Of a DNA stretch of 64,000 bases, positions 35,113 through 44,002 are shown one piece after another. The position numbers and the translations under genes were made by a program. Source of the stretch: JBGLNJ01 sp034434835 (GTDB lineage Bacteria; Chloroflexota; Anaerolineae; Fen-1058); assembly GCA_034434835.1 (NCBI GenBank), contig DAOTXX010000088.1:31752-95751 (forward strand), in the 5' to 3' direction. Each line of letters starts with the position of its first letter. Position 1 is the first letter of the stretch. Below the pieces are notes generated by a model, which saw only the letters and a program-made list of their open reading frames with translations, made no database searches and was not told where the DNA came from.

Positions 35113-35958
35113 TTGGCCAACGCGAACGACGGTGATCTGGCACTGTTCGTCAATCTTCGCGACGACAAGCGCTATCTCGTTCGACTCAAGATAGGCGGCC
35201 AGCAGCACACCCATCGGGGCATCCTCCCACACGACGCCGTCATTGGCAACGCCTGGGGACGCATCGTGCAGACGCAGATGGGCACGCCATTCCTGGTGTT
35301 GGAGCCTTCCACCGCCGACCTCGTCCGCCACATCAAGCGCACGACGCAGATTCTTTTTCCCAAGGACGTGGGCTACATCCTGATAAAGCTCTCTGTCCGG
35401 CCTGGCAAGCTGATTCTGGAAGCTGGCACCGGCTCCGGGGGGATGACGCTGGCGATGGCGCTGGCGACCGCGCCGCTGGGACGAGTCGTGACCTACGAAG
35501 TGCGCCCCGAGTTCCAGGCGTTGGCCAGGCAGAATCTCGAGCGCGCGAACGTTCCGCCGGGCGTCGTCGAGTTCAAGCTGCGCGACATTGCTCAAGGTTT
35601 TGATGAAACAGACGCGGACGCCTTCTTTCTTGACGTGGCTGAGCCATGGAATTACACCAATCAGGTGGCGGCGGCGCTGCGCGGCGGAGGGTTCTTGGGC
35701 ACGCTCATCGCCACGATGAACCAGGTCATCCCGACCGTGCAGGCGTTGGAGCGTGGGCCGTTTGGTCTGATCGAAGTCGAAGAATTGCTCTTGCGTCCCT
35801 ACAAAGCCGTCTCGACGCGCGTGCGCCCGGCGGACCGCATGGTCGCGCACACGGGCTATCTCATTTTCGCGCGCAAGATTGACAAGACGCCGATCGAGAC
35901 GGCGCGGGATACACATTCTGAGGATGTGGCAGCCGAGTCTGCCACAGAAGAAGACTGA
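35113..35958 (+). CDS. trmI: tRNA (adenine(58)-N1)-methyltransferase TrmI
   Basis: Methylates A58 in the T loop of tRNA using S-adenosylmethionine. Class I methyltransferase motifs: ILEAGTGSGGMTLAMA (SAM site), VVTYEVRPEFQALA and the active-site-like LDVAEPWNYT. The TTG at 35113 has AAGGAG 6 nt upstream; the frame is open further but has no better start. 281 residues. Promoter TATAAT at 35080. Confidence 0.9.
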   Translation: MANANDGDLALFVNLRDDKRYLVRLKIGGQQHTHRGILPHDAVIGNAWGRIVQTQMGTPFLVLEPSTADLVRHIKRTTQILFPKDVGYILIKLSVRPGKLILEAGTGSGGMTLAMALATAPLGRVVTYEVRPEFQALARQNLERANVPPGVVEFKLRDIAQGFDETDADAFFLDVAEPWNYTNQVAAALRGGGFLGTLIATMNQVIPTVQALERGPFGLIEVEELLLRPYKAVSTRVRPADRMVAHTGYLIFARKIDKTPIETARDTHSEDVAAESATEED

Positions 35959-36297
35959 CCTGCATTTGAGCTAACGTCACGAAACAAAGGACAAGTAGAT
36001 CCAATTCTAGCCTTCGCCGCGCACCCGCCCGCCGTTGAAACGGCGTGTATTGCCCAACACGATCTGAGACAAAAGGGGGAATTAACTGAGCCTTGTGCAA
36101 ATTTGCATCTTGGCTGAGATGTCAGGCATCTGGAACTCGTCCCCAATCTATAAACACCCCCAAAAACTCCGACCTCCAACCTCTGGCGTTCAGGTTCTGA
36201 GCATGCCGTATCACTGGCGGGCCTGGAGAGTTATCAGACTTTTACACACTCCCTACTACTATTACGATTCTAACTCACAAACACAAAACAACCATGT

Positions 36298-36303
36298 TAT
36301 AAT
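36298..36303 (+). promoter_or_regulatory. TATAAT box 7 bp before holB start
   Basis: A perfect TATAAT ends 7 bp before the ATG at 36311, with no Shine-Dalgarno. Transcription would begin at or next to the start codon, implying a leaderless mRNA. No convincing -35. The stretch 35959-36297 holds nothing else I can support. Confidence 0.5.
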
Positions 36304-36310
36304 CACCACC

Positions 36311-37297
36311 ATGCTAACCTCTCCATACCATGTTGTCGGCCACAATTGGGTGGTAACATTGTTGCAGAGTGCGCTCCAGGCCAACCATGTAGCTCATGCT
36401 TATCTTATCACCGGCATTGAGCACGTTGGCAAATCCACATTGGCTCGCGCATTGGCTCAGGCTCTCAATTGCACAAATCCATCTGTGCCATGTGGTCAAT
36501 GTCGCTCGTGTAAATTGATCGCGGCGGGTAAACATCCTGATTTGCATCTGGTTGCGCCAGAGGGCAACATTCTCAGGATTGATCAGATACGTGCTCTGCA
36601 ACATGATCTGGCGCTTTCGCCAGTCGAGGGGTGCTATCGTGTGGCCATCATTGAAGGGATGGAAAAAGCTACTGCCGAAGCGTCGAATGCTCTGCTCAAG
36701 AGTTTGGAAGAGCCGCCGCCCAGTGTCGTGTTGATTCTGATCGCCCCGGAACCGGAGGCGCTTTTGCCGACCATTGTCTCGCGTTGTCAGCTTATCGCGC
36801 TCAGGCCCTTGCCGGTTCAGGTCGTGCGGGATGCGCTCGTTGACCGATGGCATGTGCAACCTGAACATGCCGATTACCTGGCGCATCTTTCCGGGGGACG
36901 CCTGGGCTGGGCGGTGATGGCCGCGCAGGATGAGTCCGTGCTGATGCGTCGCTCTCAATGGCTCGATGATTTGCTGCGGCTGATCGGACAGGGCCGTGTG
37001 GAACGTTTGGCCTACGCAGAGGAAATGGCCCACGATCCTCTTGCCGCGCGAGAGACTTGCCGGTTGTGGCAAACCTGGTGGCGTGACGTGATGCTGCTGG
37101 CCGGTGGCAGTCATGCCAGGCTGCTCAATTCAGACCGGCTTGAGGTGTTGCGTGATCATGCGAATCGTTTTGGCCTCGAACAGGCCAGGGGTGCAGCCGC
37201 CGGGCTGGCGCAGACGTTGTGGCAACTGGATCACAACGTGAACGCTCGATTGGCACTCGAAGTCCTGATACTCGATCTGCCCAGGTTAGTTGTCTGA
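36311..37297 (+). CDS. holB: DNA polymerase III subunit delta'-like clamp-loader protein
   Basis: Clamp-loader subunit with the AAA+ fold. Walker A-like GIEHVGKSTLA at residues 35-45, a zinc-binding cysteine set (CTNPSVPCGQCRSCK), Walker B-like VAIIEGMEKAT and the sensor SNALLKSLEEPP with the SRC arginine finger (IVSRCQ). 328 residues. The frame is open upstream to 36095, but homologs begin at the ATG here (PYHVVGHNW). It has no ribosome site. Confidence 0.9.
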   Translation: MLTSPYHVVGHNWVVTLLQSALQANHVAHAYLITGIEHVGKSTLARALAQALNCTNPSVPCGQCRSCKLIAAGKHPDLHLVAPEGNILRIDQIRALQHDLALSPVEGCYRVAIIEGMEKATAEASNALLKSLEEPPPSVVLILIAPEPEALLPTIVSRCQLIALRPLPVQVVRDALVDRWHVQPEHADYLAHLSGGRLGWAVMAAQDESVLMRRSQWLDDLLRLIGQGRVERLAYAEEMAHDPLAARETCRLWQTWWRDVMLLAGGSHARLLNSDRLEVLRDHANRFGLEQARGAAAGLAQTLWQLDHNVNARLALEVLILDLPRLVV

Positions 37298-37341
37298 GAT
37301 GTCCACATACTGCCTGTGGAATAAGGCCGTGTTTTTATGTC

Positions 37342-38640
37342 TCATGGGGACAACCTGTGGATATCGCGCGGGAACAGAGCCGCCTCGCGCAAGTTGCTCA
37401 GACCGACCATCAGCATCACGAACCGTTCCAGGCCGATCGCAAATCCTCCGTGCGGGGGCATCCCGTAACGGAACGCTTCCAGGTATCCGGCGATGCTTTC
37501 CAGCGCGATCCCCTTGGCGCGCGCTGCCTCGACCAGTTGCGAATAGAGATGGATGCGCTGCCCGCCGGTGACGAGTTCTGTCCCCCGAAACAACAAGTCA
37601 AAGCCGTTCGTCCCAATCGGATCGTTTGGTGCCGGCATGGTGTAGAACGGTCGCTTTTCCCGGGGGTAGCCAGTCACGAACAGGAATTCGCTCCTTAGCT
37701 TTTCGCGCGCCCAGTCTCCCAGCCATTTTTCGTCGGCCGGGGCAAGGTCTGGCTCGCCGCGCGGATCCCAATCAGCATATTGGGCAATGAGTGCTTGTGC
37801 CTCGCGAAAGTCAATTTCTGGGATGGGCTGCGGGACATCCGGCAGCGTCGCGCCGACGAGCGCAAGCTCAGCCGCATGATGCTGCCTGACGTGATCGAGC
37901 ATCGCCGCGATCACGTCTCGCACCACTGCCATCACGTCGTGATGGTCGCGGATAAACCCCATCTCCACATCCAGGCTGACGTATTCGTTGAGATGGCGCA
38001 CGGTCGCGTGCGGCTCGGCGCGAAAGACCGGCCCGACTTCGAATACGCGCTCGAACACGCCCACCATCAACTGCTTGTAGAACTGCGGGCTTTGCGCCAG
38101 GTAGGCTTGCCGGCCGAAATAGCTCACGGCAAAGACATTGGCACCCGATTCCGTCGCGCTGCCGACGAGCTTGGGGGTTTGAATCTCGGTAAAGCCTTGT
38201 GTGGTGAGATACGCCCGAAAGGCGGCCATCAGCCCGGCCTGGATGCGGAACAGCGCGCGGCGTGTGGGATGACGCAGGCCGACCGTCGCATGATCAAGGA
38301 ACACATCCAGGCTGGCTTTGATCTCGCGCTTGCTGATGACGAGCGGCGGCGCTTCGGTGATCGGCACGAGCACGCGCACGACGCAATCGCGCAGCTCGGC
38401 TCCACCCGGGGCCTGCGGCTCGGCTACTACGATCCCTTCCACTTCAATGATGGATTCGACCTGGCAATCGGCGAGCGCGGAAACGTCGCTCAGCACGGCT
38501 TGAAATGTGCCAAAGCCGTCGCGCAGAATGAGGAAATTGACGCCGCCCAACTTTCGTAGCGCGTGCAGCCAGCCTGCCAGCTTGACCCGCTCGCCAACGT
38601 ACTGAGCCGCCTCGGTGGTTCGGATACGTTCAAGCTCCAT
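37342..38640 (-). CDS. aspS: aspartyl-tRNA synthetase, short archaeal-type (AspS2)
   Basis: Charges tRNA with aspartate; class II. N-terminal OB-fold anticodon domain (VKLAGWLHALRKLGGVNF), motif 2 FRAEPHATVRHLNEYVSLD and motif 3 GFAIGLERFVMLMVGLSNLR. At 432 residues it lacks the GAD insertion of normal bacterial AspRS, as in the archaeal/eukaryotic group, which is often non-discriminating. Expression is under a T-box with GAC specifier upstream (38740-39035). A palindromic repeat fills 38664-38735 between leader terminator and start. Confidence 0.93.
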   Translation of the reverse strand: MELERIRTTEAAQYVGERVKLAGWLHALRKLGGVNFLILRDGFGTFQAVLSDVSALADCQVESIIEVEGIVVAEPQAPGGAELRDCVVRVLVPITEAPPLVISKREIKASLDVFLDHATVGLRHPTRRALFRIQAGLMAAFRAYLTTQGFTEIQTPKLVGSATESGANVFAVSYFGRQAYLAQSPQFYKQLMVGVFERVFEVGPVFRAEPHATVRHLNEYVSLDVEMGFIRDHHDVMAVVRDVIAAMLDHVRQHHAAELALVGATLPDVPQPIPEIDFREAQALIAQYADWDPRGEPDLAPADEKWLGDWAREKLRSEFLFVTGYPREKRPFYTMPAPNDPIGTNGFDLLFRGTELVTGGQRIHLYSQLVEAARAKGIALESIAGYLEAFRYGMPPHGGFAIGLERFVMLMVGLSNLREAALFPRDIHRLSP

Positions 38641-38663
38641 CGGTGATCTCCATGCGACCTCTC

Positions 38664-38735
38664 TCCTACCCCCTCACCCCCTTCCCCTCTCCTGACTCTC
38701 AGGAGAGGGGAAGGGGGCTGGGGGATGAGGAGAGG
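38664..38735. repeat. C/G-rich dispersed palindrome between T-box terminator and aspS
   Basis: CTCTCCTACCCCCTCACCCC, CCCCTCTCCTGACTCTCAGGAGAGGGG and a G-rich return arm form a long hairpin. It resembles the elements at 18301 and 30297. Confidence 0.65.
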
Positions 38736-38739
38736 TTAA

Positions 38740-39035
38740 AACCATCGGCCCCTCGTTCCAAGGACGAGGGGCCGACTCGTGGTGCCACCTTGGTTCAATC
38801 CGCGAACTGAATCTTTCCTCGCCGTCCGCCGATTGCGCTCTGTCGCTGTAACGGGCGACCCCGGGCTGGTCTACTACCCCCCTTCTCCCTACAAGGGAGA
38901 AGGGGCAGGGATGAGGGTTCGACCAGCCTGCTCCGAAGTGTCGTTCAGAGAGGGCGGAGGCGGCGCTTTCACCTGGATCGTCGCTCTCTGTGCTCCGCGC
39001 GATCTCTCTTACCTGTCTCCATCATCGCAAGTGGC
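38740..39035 (-). ncRNA. T-box riboswitch (Asp specifier GAC) controlling aspS
   Basis: Senses uncharged tRNA-Asp and permits read-through into aspS. Reading the minus strand: specifier-loop context CTGAACGACACTTCGGAGC (GAC at 38942-38940 followed by A), stem GTCGC..GCGAC, the T-box motif AGGTGGCACCACG (about 38790-38778), then a terminator hairpin GGCCCCTCG-TCCTTGGAA-CGAGGGGCC (38746-38774) with a TTTT run. The antiterminator bulge is TGGC; its C matches discriminator G73 of tRNA-Asp. A repeat hairpin (38876-38925) lies in the loop of a GGCTGGTC/GACCAGCC stem. The promoter lies immediately upstream. Confidence 0.85.
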
Positions 39036-39039
39036 GCGC

Positions 39040-39068
39040 ACTATACCCCAAAATTCCGTTCCCGTCAA
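39040..39068 (-). promoter_or_regulatory. sigma70-type promoter of the T-box/aspS unit
   Basis: On the minus strand TTGACG (39068-39063) and TATAGT (39045-39040) are separated by 17 bp. Start of transcription would be near 39033, exactly where the T-box leader must begin. Confidence 0.65.
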
Positions 39069-39202
39069 TCACTACACGCTTTTCTCCATTGATGGGGGCA
39101 GATAGCAACACATGCCAAGATGTTTGGTCGCCTGCCAGTTCGGGGTGATCGCTTTTGTAGCCCTCGTGTGGGCAATTTTGTTGAGAAGGCAATGACCAAG
39201 TC

Positions 39203-39466
39203 CTATTTCAAAATCCGCTCGTATTCGTCGTGATCGCCGACCCAGAACCAGATGACAGTATCGCCTTCCAGGAGGCCCAGGGCGCGATAATCTTTGCCGA
39301 CGCGAACGGAATAAACCGGCTCTTGATCGCTCACACGTTTAAAGTCCAGGCCAGGCGCTTCTGGATGAGTCTTCCACAACTGGTAGGCTTTGCGCGCTCG
39401 CCGTTGCTCTGCGAGCGGCAGGTGGTCGTATAGCTTCCAGAATTTGGGGGTGGCTTTCGATTTCAT
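39203..39466 (-). CDS. RelE/ParE-type toxin
   Basis: 87 residues with the RelE-like fold: an N-terminal helical pair (FWKLYDHLPLAEQRRARKAY), then FKRVSDQEPVYSVRVGKDYRALG and VIWFWVGDHDEYERIL. The His-Asp-Glu near the C-terminus is common to mRNA-interferase relatives. It starts in a 4-bp overlap with the antitoxin gene upstream. Confidence 0.85.
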   Translation of the reverse strand: MKSKATPKFWKLYDHLPLAEQRRARKAYQLWKTHPEAPGLDFKRVSDQEPVYSVRVGKDYRALGLLEGDTVIWFWVGDHDEYERILK

Positions 39467-39735
39467 GCGGGGGCCAGCCGTCCATCTTCGGTGATAGTAA
39501 TGTCAGTCGTGCGGCCGGTGTGATAATCCTCGCGTGCCTCGCGCGCCAATGCCAGCATTGCGCGCTGCGCCTCGGGGCGGGCAAACAGTTCATCCCACTG
39601 GTCTTGATCGCGCTGGCTCTGCGTTTGAAGAAACCGCGCAAAGTCAATCAGTTCCAGCGCGCTCTCAGGCGGCAGTGTCCGCGCGATACTGAGAAGCGTT
39701 TGTTCATAGAGCACAGGAAATTCGGCAGTTGCCAT
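39463..39735 (-). CDS. antitoxin of the RelE-type pair
   Basis: 90 residues. The N-terminal half is helical (LLSIARTLPPESALELIDFA RFL) and the C-terminal part DEL FARPEAQRAMLAL AREAREDYHTGR is the toxin-clamping type tail. GGAGG precedes the ATG. Order antitoxin-toxin with a 4-bp overlap is typical. Confidence 0.75.
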   Translation of the reverse strand: MATAEFPVLYEQTLLSIARTLPPESALELIDFARFLQTQSQRDQDQWDELFARPEAQRAMLALAREAREDYHTGRTTDITITEDGRLAPA

Positions 39736-39896
39736 TGCTTTACCTCCTACCTGTATTATACACCTCGTATGTCATAGCGCATCTCCATTTGTTTGTTGCA
39801 TACTCATTGTATCATGGTCATCAGGCTATGGCAACGAAGATCAATCAGACGTCACCTCTCGCAGATTCGCAACCCGCGGGAGGTTTCTCCGAAAGG

Positions 39897-40697
39897 TCAG
39901 GGAACAACCTTGACCGTAATCTCTTGCTTGATTTCACTGCCGTCTTTGGCGACGACGATCAGCCGATAGGTGGTCGTCTGGGTTGGCTTGAACTCCCACT
40001 CATCGTGCCCGGCCACCGGTTGACGGGGTTTCTGCGTCGAAAGATCCCGGATGAAGACAGCTTGCGCGCACGATACATCCCAGTACAACGTCACGCTCTC
40101 GCCCGGTTTGACTTCAAGTTCGCTGGCCTCAAAGCGCGTGATCACGGGAGTCGGGCCGCACGCGGCGACGGTCACGCGAAGTGTGTATTGTTGCGTCTTG
40201 CCGTCCTTGCCCACAACGCGCAAGGTGTACAGGGTCGAGTCGTCCGGACAGACTTCTGCGGTATCGTGTCCACCGACGGGCAGTTCGCCCTTCCCCAGGT
40301 TGACAAAGACGGCTGTGACATCGTCCACGTCCCATCGCAGCATAGTGCAGCCCCCCGCCGCCAGTTGAGTCTTGTCGGCGCGAAAGACCGATGAGCCGGG
40401 CGTGGCAGTCGCCGTCGCCGCGATAGGCGCGCGTGTGCGCGTGGAGGTGGGCGATGCGCGGACCGTGGTCGCGGTCGGGGTAGATGTGGCGATAGGCGTG
40501 ACCGTCGCCACAGGAGGCGTGGGAGAATGGGTGGGCGTCGGCGAGCTGACAGGCCTGGATGTGTCTGTCGGCTGCGGTGAAGCGCGAGGCTGGGTGGGTT
40601 GAGCGGTTGGCGCTGTGGTCGAACTGACGCTGCACGCCAGGGACGTCACGATCAAGAGGATAATCGCCAGGAGCGGCCCGGAGCGATGGAATAGCAT
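39897..40697 (-). CDS. secreted lipoprotein with Ser/Thr/Pro spacer and two repeat beta domains
   Basis: Lipobox IVTSLAC at Cys22 after a hydrophobic helix, so lipid-anchored outside the membrane. Residues 23-100 are a low-complexity Thr/Pro/Ser spacer. Two similar beta domains follow (VFRADKTQLAAGGCTMLRWD and TRFEASELEVKPGESVTLYW), each with DxxxVTLYW-like text; this pattern occurs in secreted Chloroflexota proteins. ATG at 40697 has GGAGGTG upstream. No enzyme motif is seen. Confidence 0.78.
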   Translation of the reverse strand: MLFHRSGPLLAIILLIVTSLACSVSSTTAPTAQPTQPRASPQPTDTSRPVSSPTPTHSPTPPVATVTPIATSTPTATTVRASPTSTRTRAPIAATATATPGSSVFRADKTQLAAGGCTMLRWDVDDVTAVFVNLGKGELPVGGHDTAEVCPDDSTLYTLRVVGKDGKTQQYTLRVTVAACGPTPVITRFEASELEVKPGESVTLYWDVSCAQAVFIRDLSTQKPRQPVAGHDEWEFKPTQTTTYRLIVVAKDGSEIKQEITVKVVP

Positions 40698-40779
40698 AGT
40701 CACCTCCAGTCCTTGTGGGCGATGAAGGACCTGACACTTGGATTGTTCAGCATAGGCTACAGCCACTGCCAAAGGCAGG

Positions 40780-42156
40780 TTACGGCTTCAATGCCTCCAC
40801 GGCTTGCCTGGCTCGCGCAAAGTTGGGATTGTGCCTCAAGGCGAGGTTGAATTGATCGCGCGCGGCGTTGAGATCGCCGCGCTTTTGCAAGACCAGCCCT
40901 TTGTAATAGTACATCTCTTCAGCGTAAGGGTCATTCTTGAGTGTCACGTCTGCCAGGGCGTTTACATCGTCGAGGCGATCCGTCGCCAGGTACGCCTCGA
41001 ACCAGCCGAATTGATACCACGTCATGCGCCAGGGCAGGCCGAGCCGCCGCGCCTGATCGTAAGCCGCAGCCGCTTCGTTCCACATCTTGAGCGCGGCATA
41101 GTTGCTGCCCATATTGAACCAGCCGAACGCATCCTTCTGATTGGCGGCCACCTCGCCCTGCGCCCGCGCGAGCGCGTTGTGATACATGGTCGCACCGTCC
41201 ATCTCTGCGCCGATGATCTTGGATAGCGTCGTCTGATGTTCCGGCTTGTAGACGACCAGGTACGTCCGGTTAAATTGGCGCCAATACCTGTCCATGTCGT
41301 CGAACGACACGCTCTGATTTGGCCCCAGGTACGAATCCATCACGATAAACTCGCGCGTCGTATCGCTCCAGCCGACGACGAGCGCATAGTGCCCCATCCA
41401 GCCGAGCCTGGCTTCTGGCTCAAAGCCTTTTTCGAGAAGCGGCGGCAGTCCCGCCCGGATGAGCTGTTGAAGCAGCTCGAGCGTCCCGTTGACGCGGACG
41501 ATGGCCTGAAAGCCTTGCGAGCGCGCAAACGCGGCCATCTCGTCTGGGCTGACGTTGCGATCTTCCGGGTCAGGCTTGAGGACGGCCGCCGCATCGGCCT
41601 GGGTGCCGGGCCACTTGAAGTACGAGAGCGCCATCGCCAGGTTGGCCGGGCCGCAGTTGTTCCACGTCTGATACGTGTGGCGAAAGCCGGTGAGCAGCAC
41701 AGTGGCAAATTCAATCGCAGCGGGCGTCGAGCGAGCGGCGATGGTGGGATTGGGCGCGGCCACCCGCGTGAGCGTCGGCGTGAGACGCGGCACCGGTGTG
41801 TGGGTGGGCTGATGGGTTGGCGGAGGGGTGCTCGTAGGGCGAGCTGTTTCGCTGATCATGGGCGTGACGGTTGGAATGGGCGTCAGGAGCGCGGCGACGG
41901 CGTGCGGCGCAAACGCCGCAGCCGGCGCGGGCGTGGGCAATTCGGTGTGCGCTGTTTGAAAGAGGCCCTGCAATGGCTCCGGCACAAAACGGGCAATGTA
42001 GCGCGGCGGGATGAACCGCGCCATGAACAGCCCGGTCACCAGCGCGCACGCGGTCAGAAAGCACACGACGGCGCCGAGCGCGAACGCGCCTCTCAGCGTT
42101 TCATCGCGACGCCGCTGCCGGTAGTATCTGGTTTGAGGATAACTGATGGCTCTCAT
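40780..42156 (-). CDS. membrane-anchored C39-like cysteine peptidase with TPR domain
   Basis: One N-terminal helix (about 22-46), a 90-residue Thr/Pro spacer, then a papain-like fold: Cys in NNCGPANLAMALSYFKWPG, His in LGWMGHYALVVGW and Asp in FIVMDSYLGPN. The C-terminal 130 residues carry tetratricopeptide helices (DAFGWFNMGSNYAALKMWNE, YYYKGLVLQKRGDLNAARDQ). It is predicted to act outside the membrane. It may process a peptide or be non-catalytic. Confidence 0.82.
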   Translation of the reverse strand: MRAISYPQTRYYRQRRRDETLRGAFALGAVVCFLTACALVTGLFMARFIPPRYIARFVPEPLQGLFQTAHTELPTPAPAAAFAPHAVAALLTPIPTVTPMISETARPTSTPPPTHQPTHTPVPRLTPTLTRVAAPNPTIAARSTPAAIEFATVLLTGFRHTYQTWNNCGPANLAMALSYFKWPGTQADAAAVLKPDPEDRNVSPDEMAAFARSQGFQAIVRVNGTLELLQQLIRAGLPPLLEKGFEPEARLGWMGHYALVVGWSDTTREFIVMDSYLGPNQSVSFDDMDRYWRQFNRTYLVVYKPEHQTTLSKIIGAEMDGATMYHNALARAQGEVAANQKDAFGWFNMGSNYAALKMWNEAAAAYDQARRLGLPWRMTWYQFGWFEAYLATDRLDDVNALADVTLKNDPYAEEMYYYKGLVLQKRGDLNAARDQFNLALRHNPNFARARQAVEALKP

Positions 42157-42177
42157 CAGGCGCGACTCGAGTCGCTG

Positions 42178-43575
42178 CTACGGAATTTGCCAAATGCTAG
42201 TCATGGAGTAGAAACTTGAGCTTTTTCGGTGGTAAACAAAAGCCTCCACCTGGCCGGTTACCCCAAAATGCGATGGAATCACTTCGGCCACCGACGCCAG
42301 CCCTGCCTGTCTGCGCAGGTAGGCTTGCCAATCGGCCTCGAGTGCCGTCGGGTTGAGGCGCAGCGTCCTGCGGAGCGCCTCGCCCATCGTGGTGCTGGTC
42401 GCCATCGCCGGGGCGAGCCGGGTGAGCGAGTCCGCGCCCAGTCGCTCGGCGATGAACGCAAACGCGAGCGGCACCATCGCCTCGTCGAGCGCGGTCCCGG
42501 TCCCGGAAGATCTCGCTCGCAGCGGAACCGTGCTTAAAGATCGCGAGGTGCCGCTTTGCATCGCCGCGATCAGCGTGGTAGTGATCTCGGGTGTGATGTA
42601 CGGCCCGGCCAGTCCTGCCTCGGCCAGATGCCAGCGCACGATTTGCTGAAAGGCGATCGAGTTCCCGCCGGTCCGCTGCCCCGGCCAGTTCGAAGCGACC
42701 AGTCCCCGCACGAGGCGCGTCTCGATGGCGCGATACAGCTCGTCGCGCGAGGTCATGTCCGTGGGGAGACCGGCCAGGTACGGCGAAGCCAGTTTCAGTG
42801 TCAGGCTGTTTTCGTCAAAGTCGTAAGTCGAGATGCCCCAATAGCCGGCCGAGTCGGGCGATGTTTCAAAGGAGACGATCACTTGGGGCGGGCACGCGAG
42901 ATTGACGCACGCCTTTTGCAAGACCGCCTCCATGTGCGGGATGAGCGGCTCGACGATGTCGGCGTCGCGGCGAGAATACATGGCGAGAATTCGTTTGCTG
43001 GAAAGCGAGCGGCGCGATCCCCAGAACTCGGCGCTGGGCTGTGCGCGCACCCAGCCCGAAGGCGTCTGCCTGTAAAACTGTGGAACGCGCAGCGTGATGC
43101 TGATCGGGCCGCCCGGCATCGGCTGCGTCACCGGGAACTGGTACAGCATGTCGAGCCGCGCGCCACCCGGCTCGAGCGTTACGCCGGCGGGTTGAGGCGA
43201 CGTACTCGCCGCTCCCAGCCCGAACTCGGGGATGCCCGCGCGCTCCAGGCGTCCAAAGCGCCGCTCCTGGATCGAGCGCCAGGTCGAATCGTCCGGGTCT
43301 TGGAGTGCCATGAATGATACTTGATCGTTGGCGGCGACTGCTTGCACTTCTGCCCTGGCGACGACGGTCACTTCTCGCGTCACCCGGCTCAGTTGTGTTT
43401 GGTACATCCAGGCTGCATAGCCGCTGACGAGGGTCAGGGCGATCACCGGGATCGCCACGAATGCAAGCACCCATTTGGGGAATCGCCGCTTGGGGCGAGG
43501 CGGGGGCGGTGCGACGATCATCTCCGCTTCGTGTCCTTCGCCTTCAAAAATCTGCCATTCAACTTCGATACTCAT
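42178..43575 (-). CDS. paralog of the propeller proteins, without the propeller (truncated copy)
   Basis: Aligns along its length with the N-terminal 480 residues of the genes at 44857 and 47295: MSIEVEWQIFEGE start, transmembrane helix about 33-55, then EVQAVAANDQVSFMALQDPD, RFGRLERAGIPEFG, LRVPQFYRQTPSGWV and the C-terminal FAFIAERLGADSL with LRLNPTALEADWQAYLRRQAG. It stops about there, ending SSSFYSMTSIWQIP instead of continuing into WD40-like repeats. ATG at 43575 is chosen because GGAG lies 9 nt upstream. Probably a shortened duplicate. Confidence 0.7.
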   Translation of the reverse strand: MSIEVEWQIFEGEGHEAEMIVAPPPPRPKRRFPKWVLAFVAIPVIALTLVSGYAAWMYQTQLSRVTREVTVVARAEVQAVAANDQVSFMALQDPDDSTWRSIQERRFGRLERAGIPEFGLGAASTSPQPAGVTLEPGGARLDMLYQFPVTQPMPGGPISITLRVPQFYRQTPSGWVRAQPSAEFWGSRRSLSSKRILAMYSRRDADIVEPLIPHMEAVLQKACVNLACPPQVIVSFETSPDSAGYWGISTYDFDENSLTLKLASPYLAGLPTDMTSRDELYRAIETRLVRGLVASNWPGQRTGGNSIAFQQIVRWHLAEAGLAGPYITPEITTTLIAAMQSGTSRSLSTVPLRARSSGTGTALDEAMVPLAFAFIAERLGADSLTRLAPAMATSTTMGEALRRTLRLNPTALEADWQAYLRRQAGLASVAEVIPSHFGVTGQVEAFVYHRKSSSFYSMTSIWQIP

Positions 43576-43652
43576 CTTGCCCATCTCCTGACTCGAAAAG
43601 TAATGTTACCGATAATCTGGGTCACTGCTCAGGCCAGCGGTCAAAACCGCAC

Positions 43653-43841
43653 CTAGCAGCCTGTCGGAGAGGAGGCTGCCGACGCAAAACATCGCTCGTT
43701 TCGTCATTCTGAGGCCCCGAAGGGGCCGAAGAATCTCGTTGGGGGCTGTGAAGTACGCTCTGATGGCGAGATTCTTCGTCGCTCCGGCGGCTCCGCCGCC
43801 TCCGCTCCTCAGAATGACAGTCCTCTCCGACAAACTGCTAG
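43653..43841. mobile_element. CTAG-ended MITE-like element B
   Basis: 189 bp with terminal repeats CTAGCAGCCTGTCGGAGAGG and CCTCTCCGACAAACTGCTAG. Inside is a GTCATTCTGAGG/CCTCAGAATGAC repeat. No coding capacity. Confidence 0.7.
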
Positions 43842-44002
43842 TAACTCGGTTTGCGCGGAGCATACCTGGCAACAGCGTAAGGGCAGGGCTTGCCCCTGCC
43901 AAAGGTGGGCAACCGCAAGGGTTGCCTCTACATTTTTAAAAGATACTAACCGAATCTGGCGCGAAAAGATTGACGATATGCCCACTAAACGATGACGGCC
44001 GG

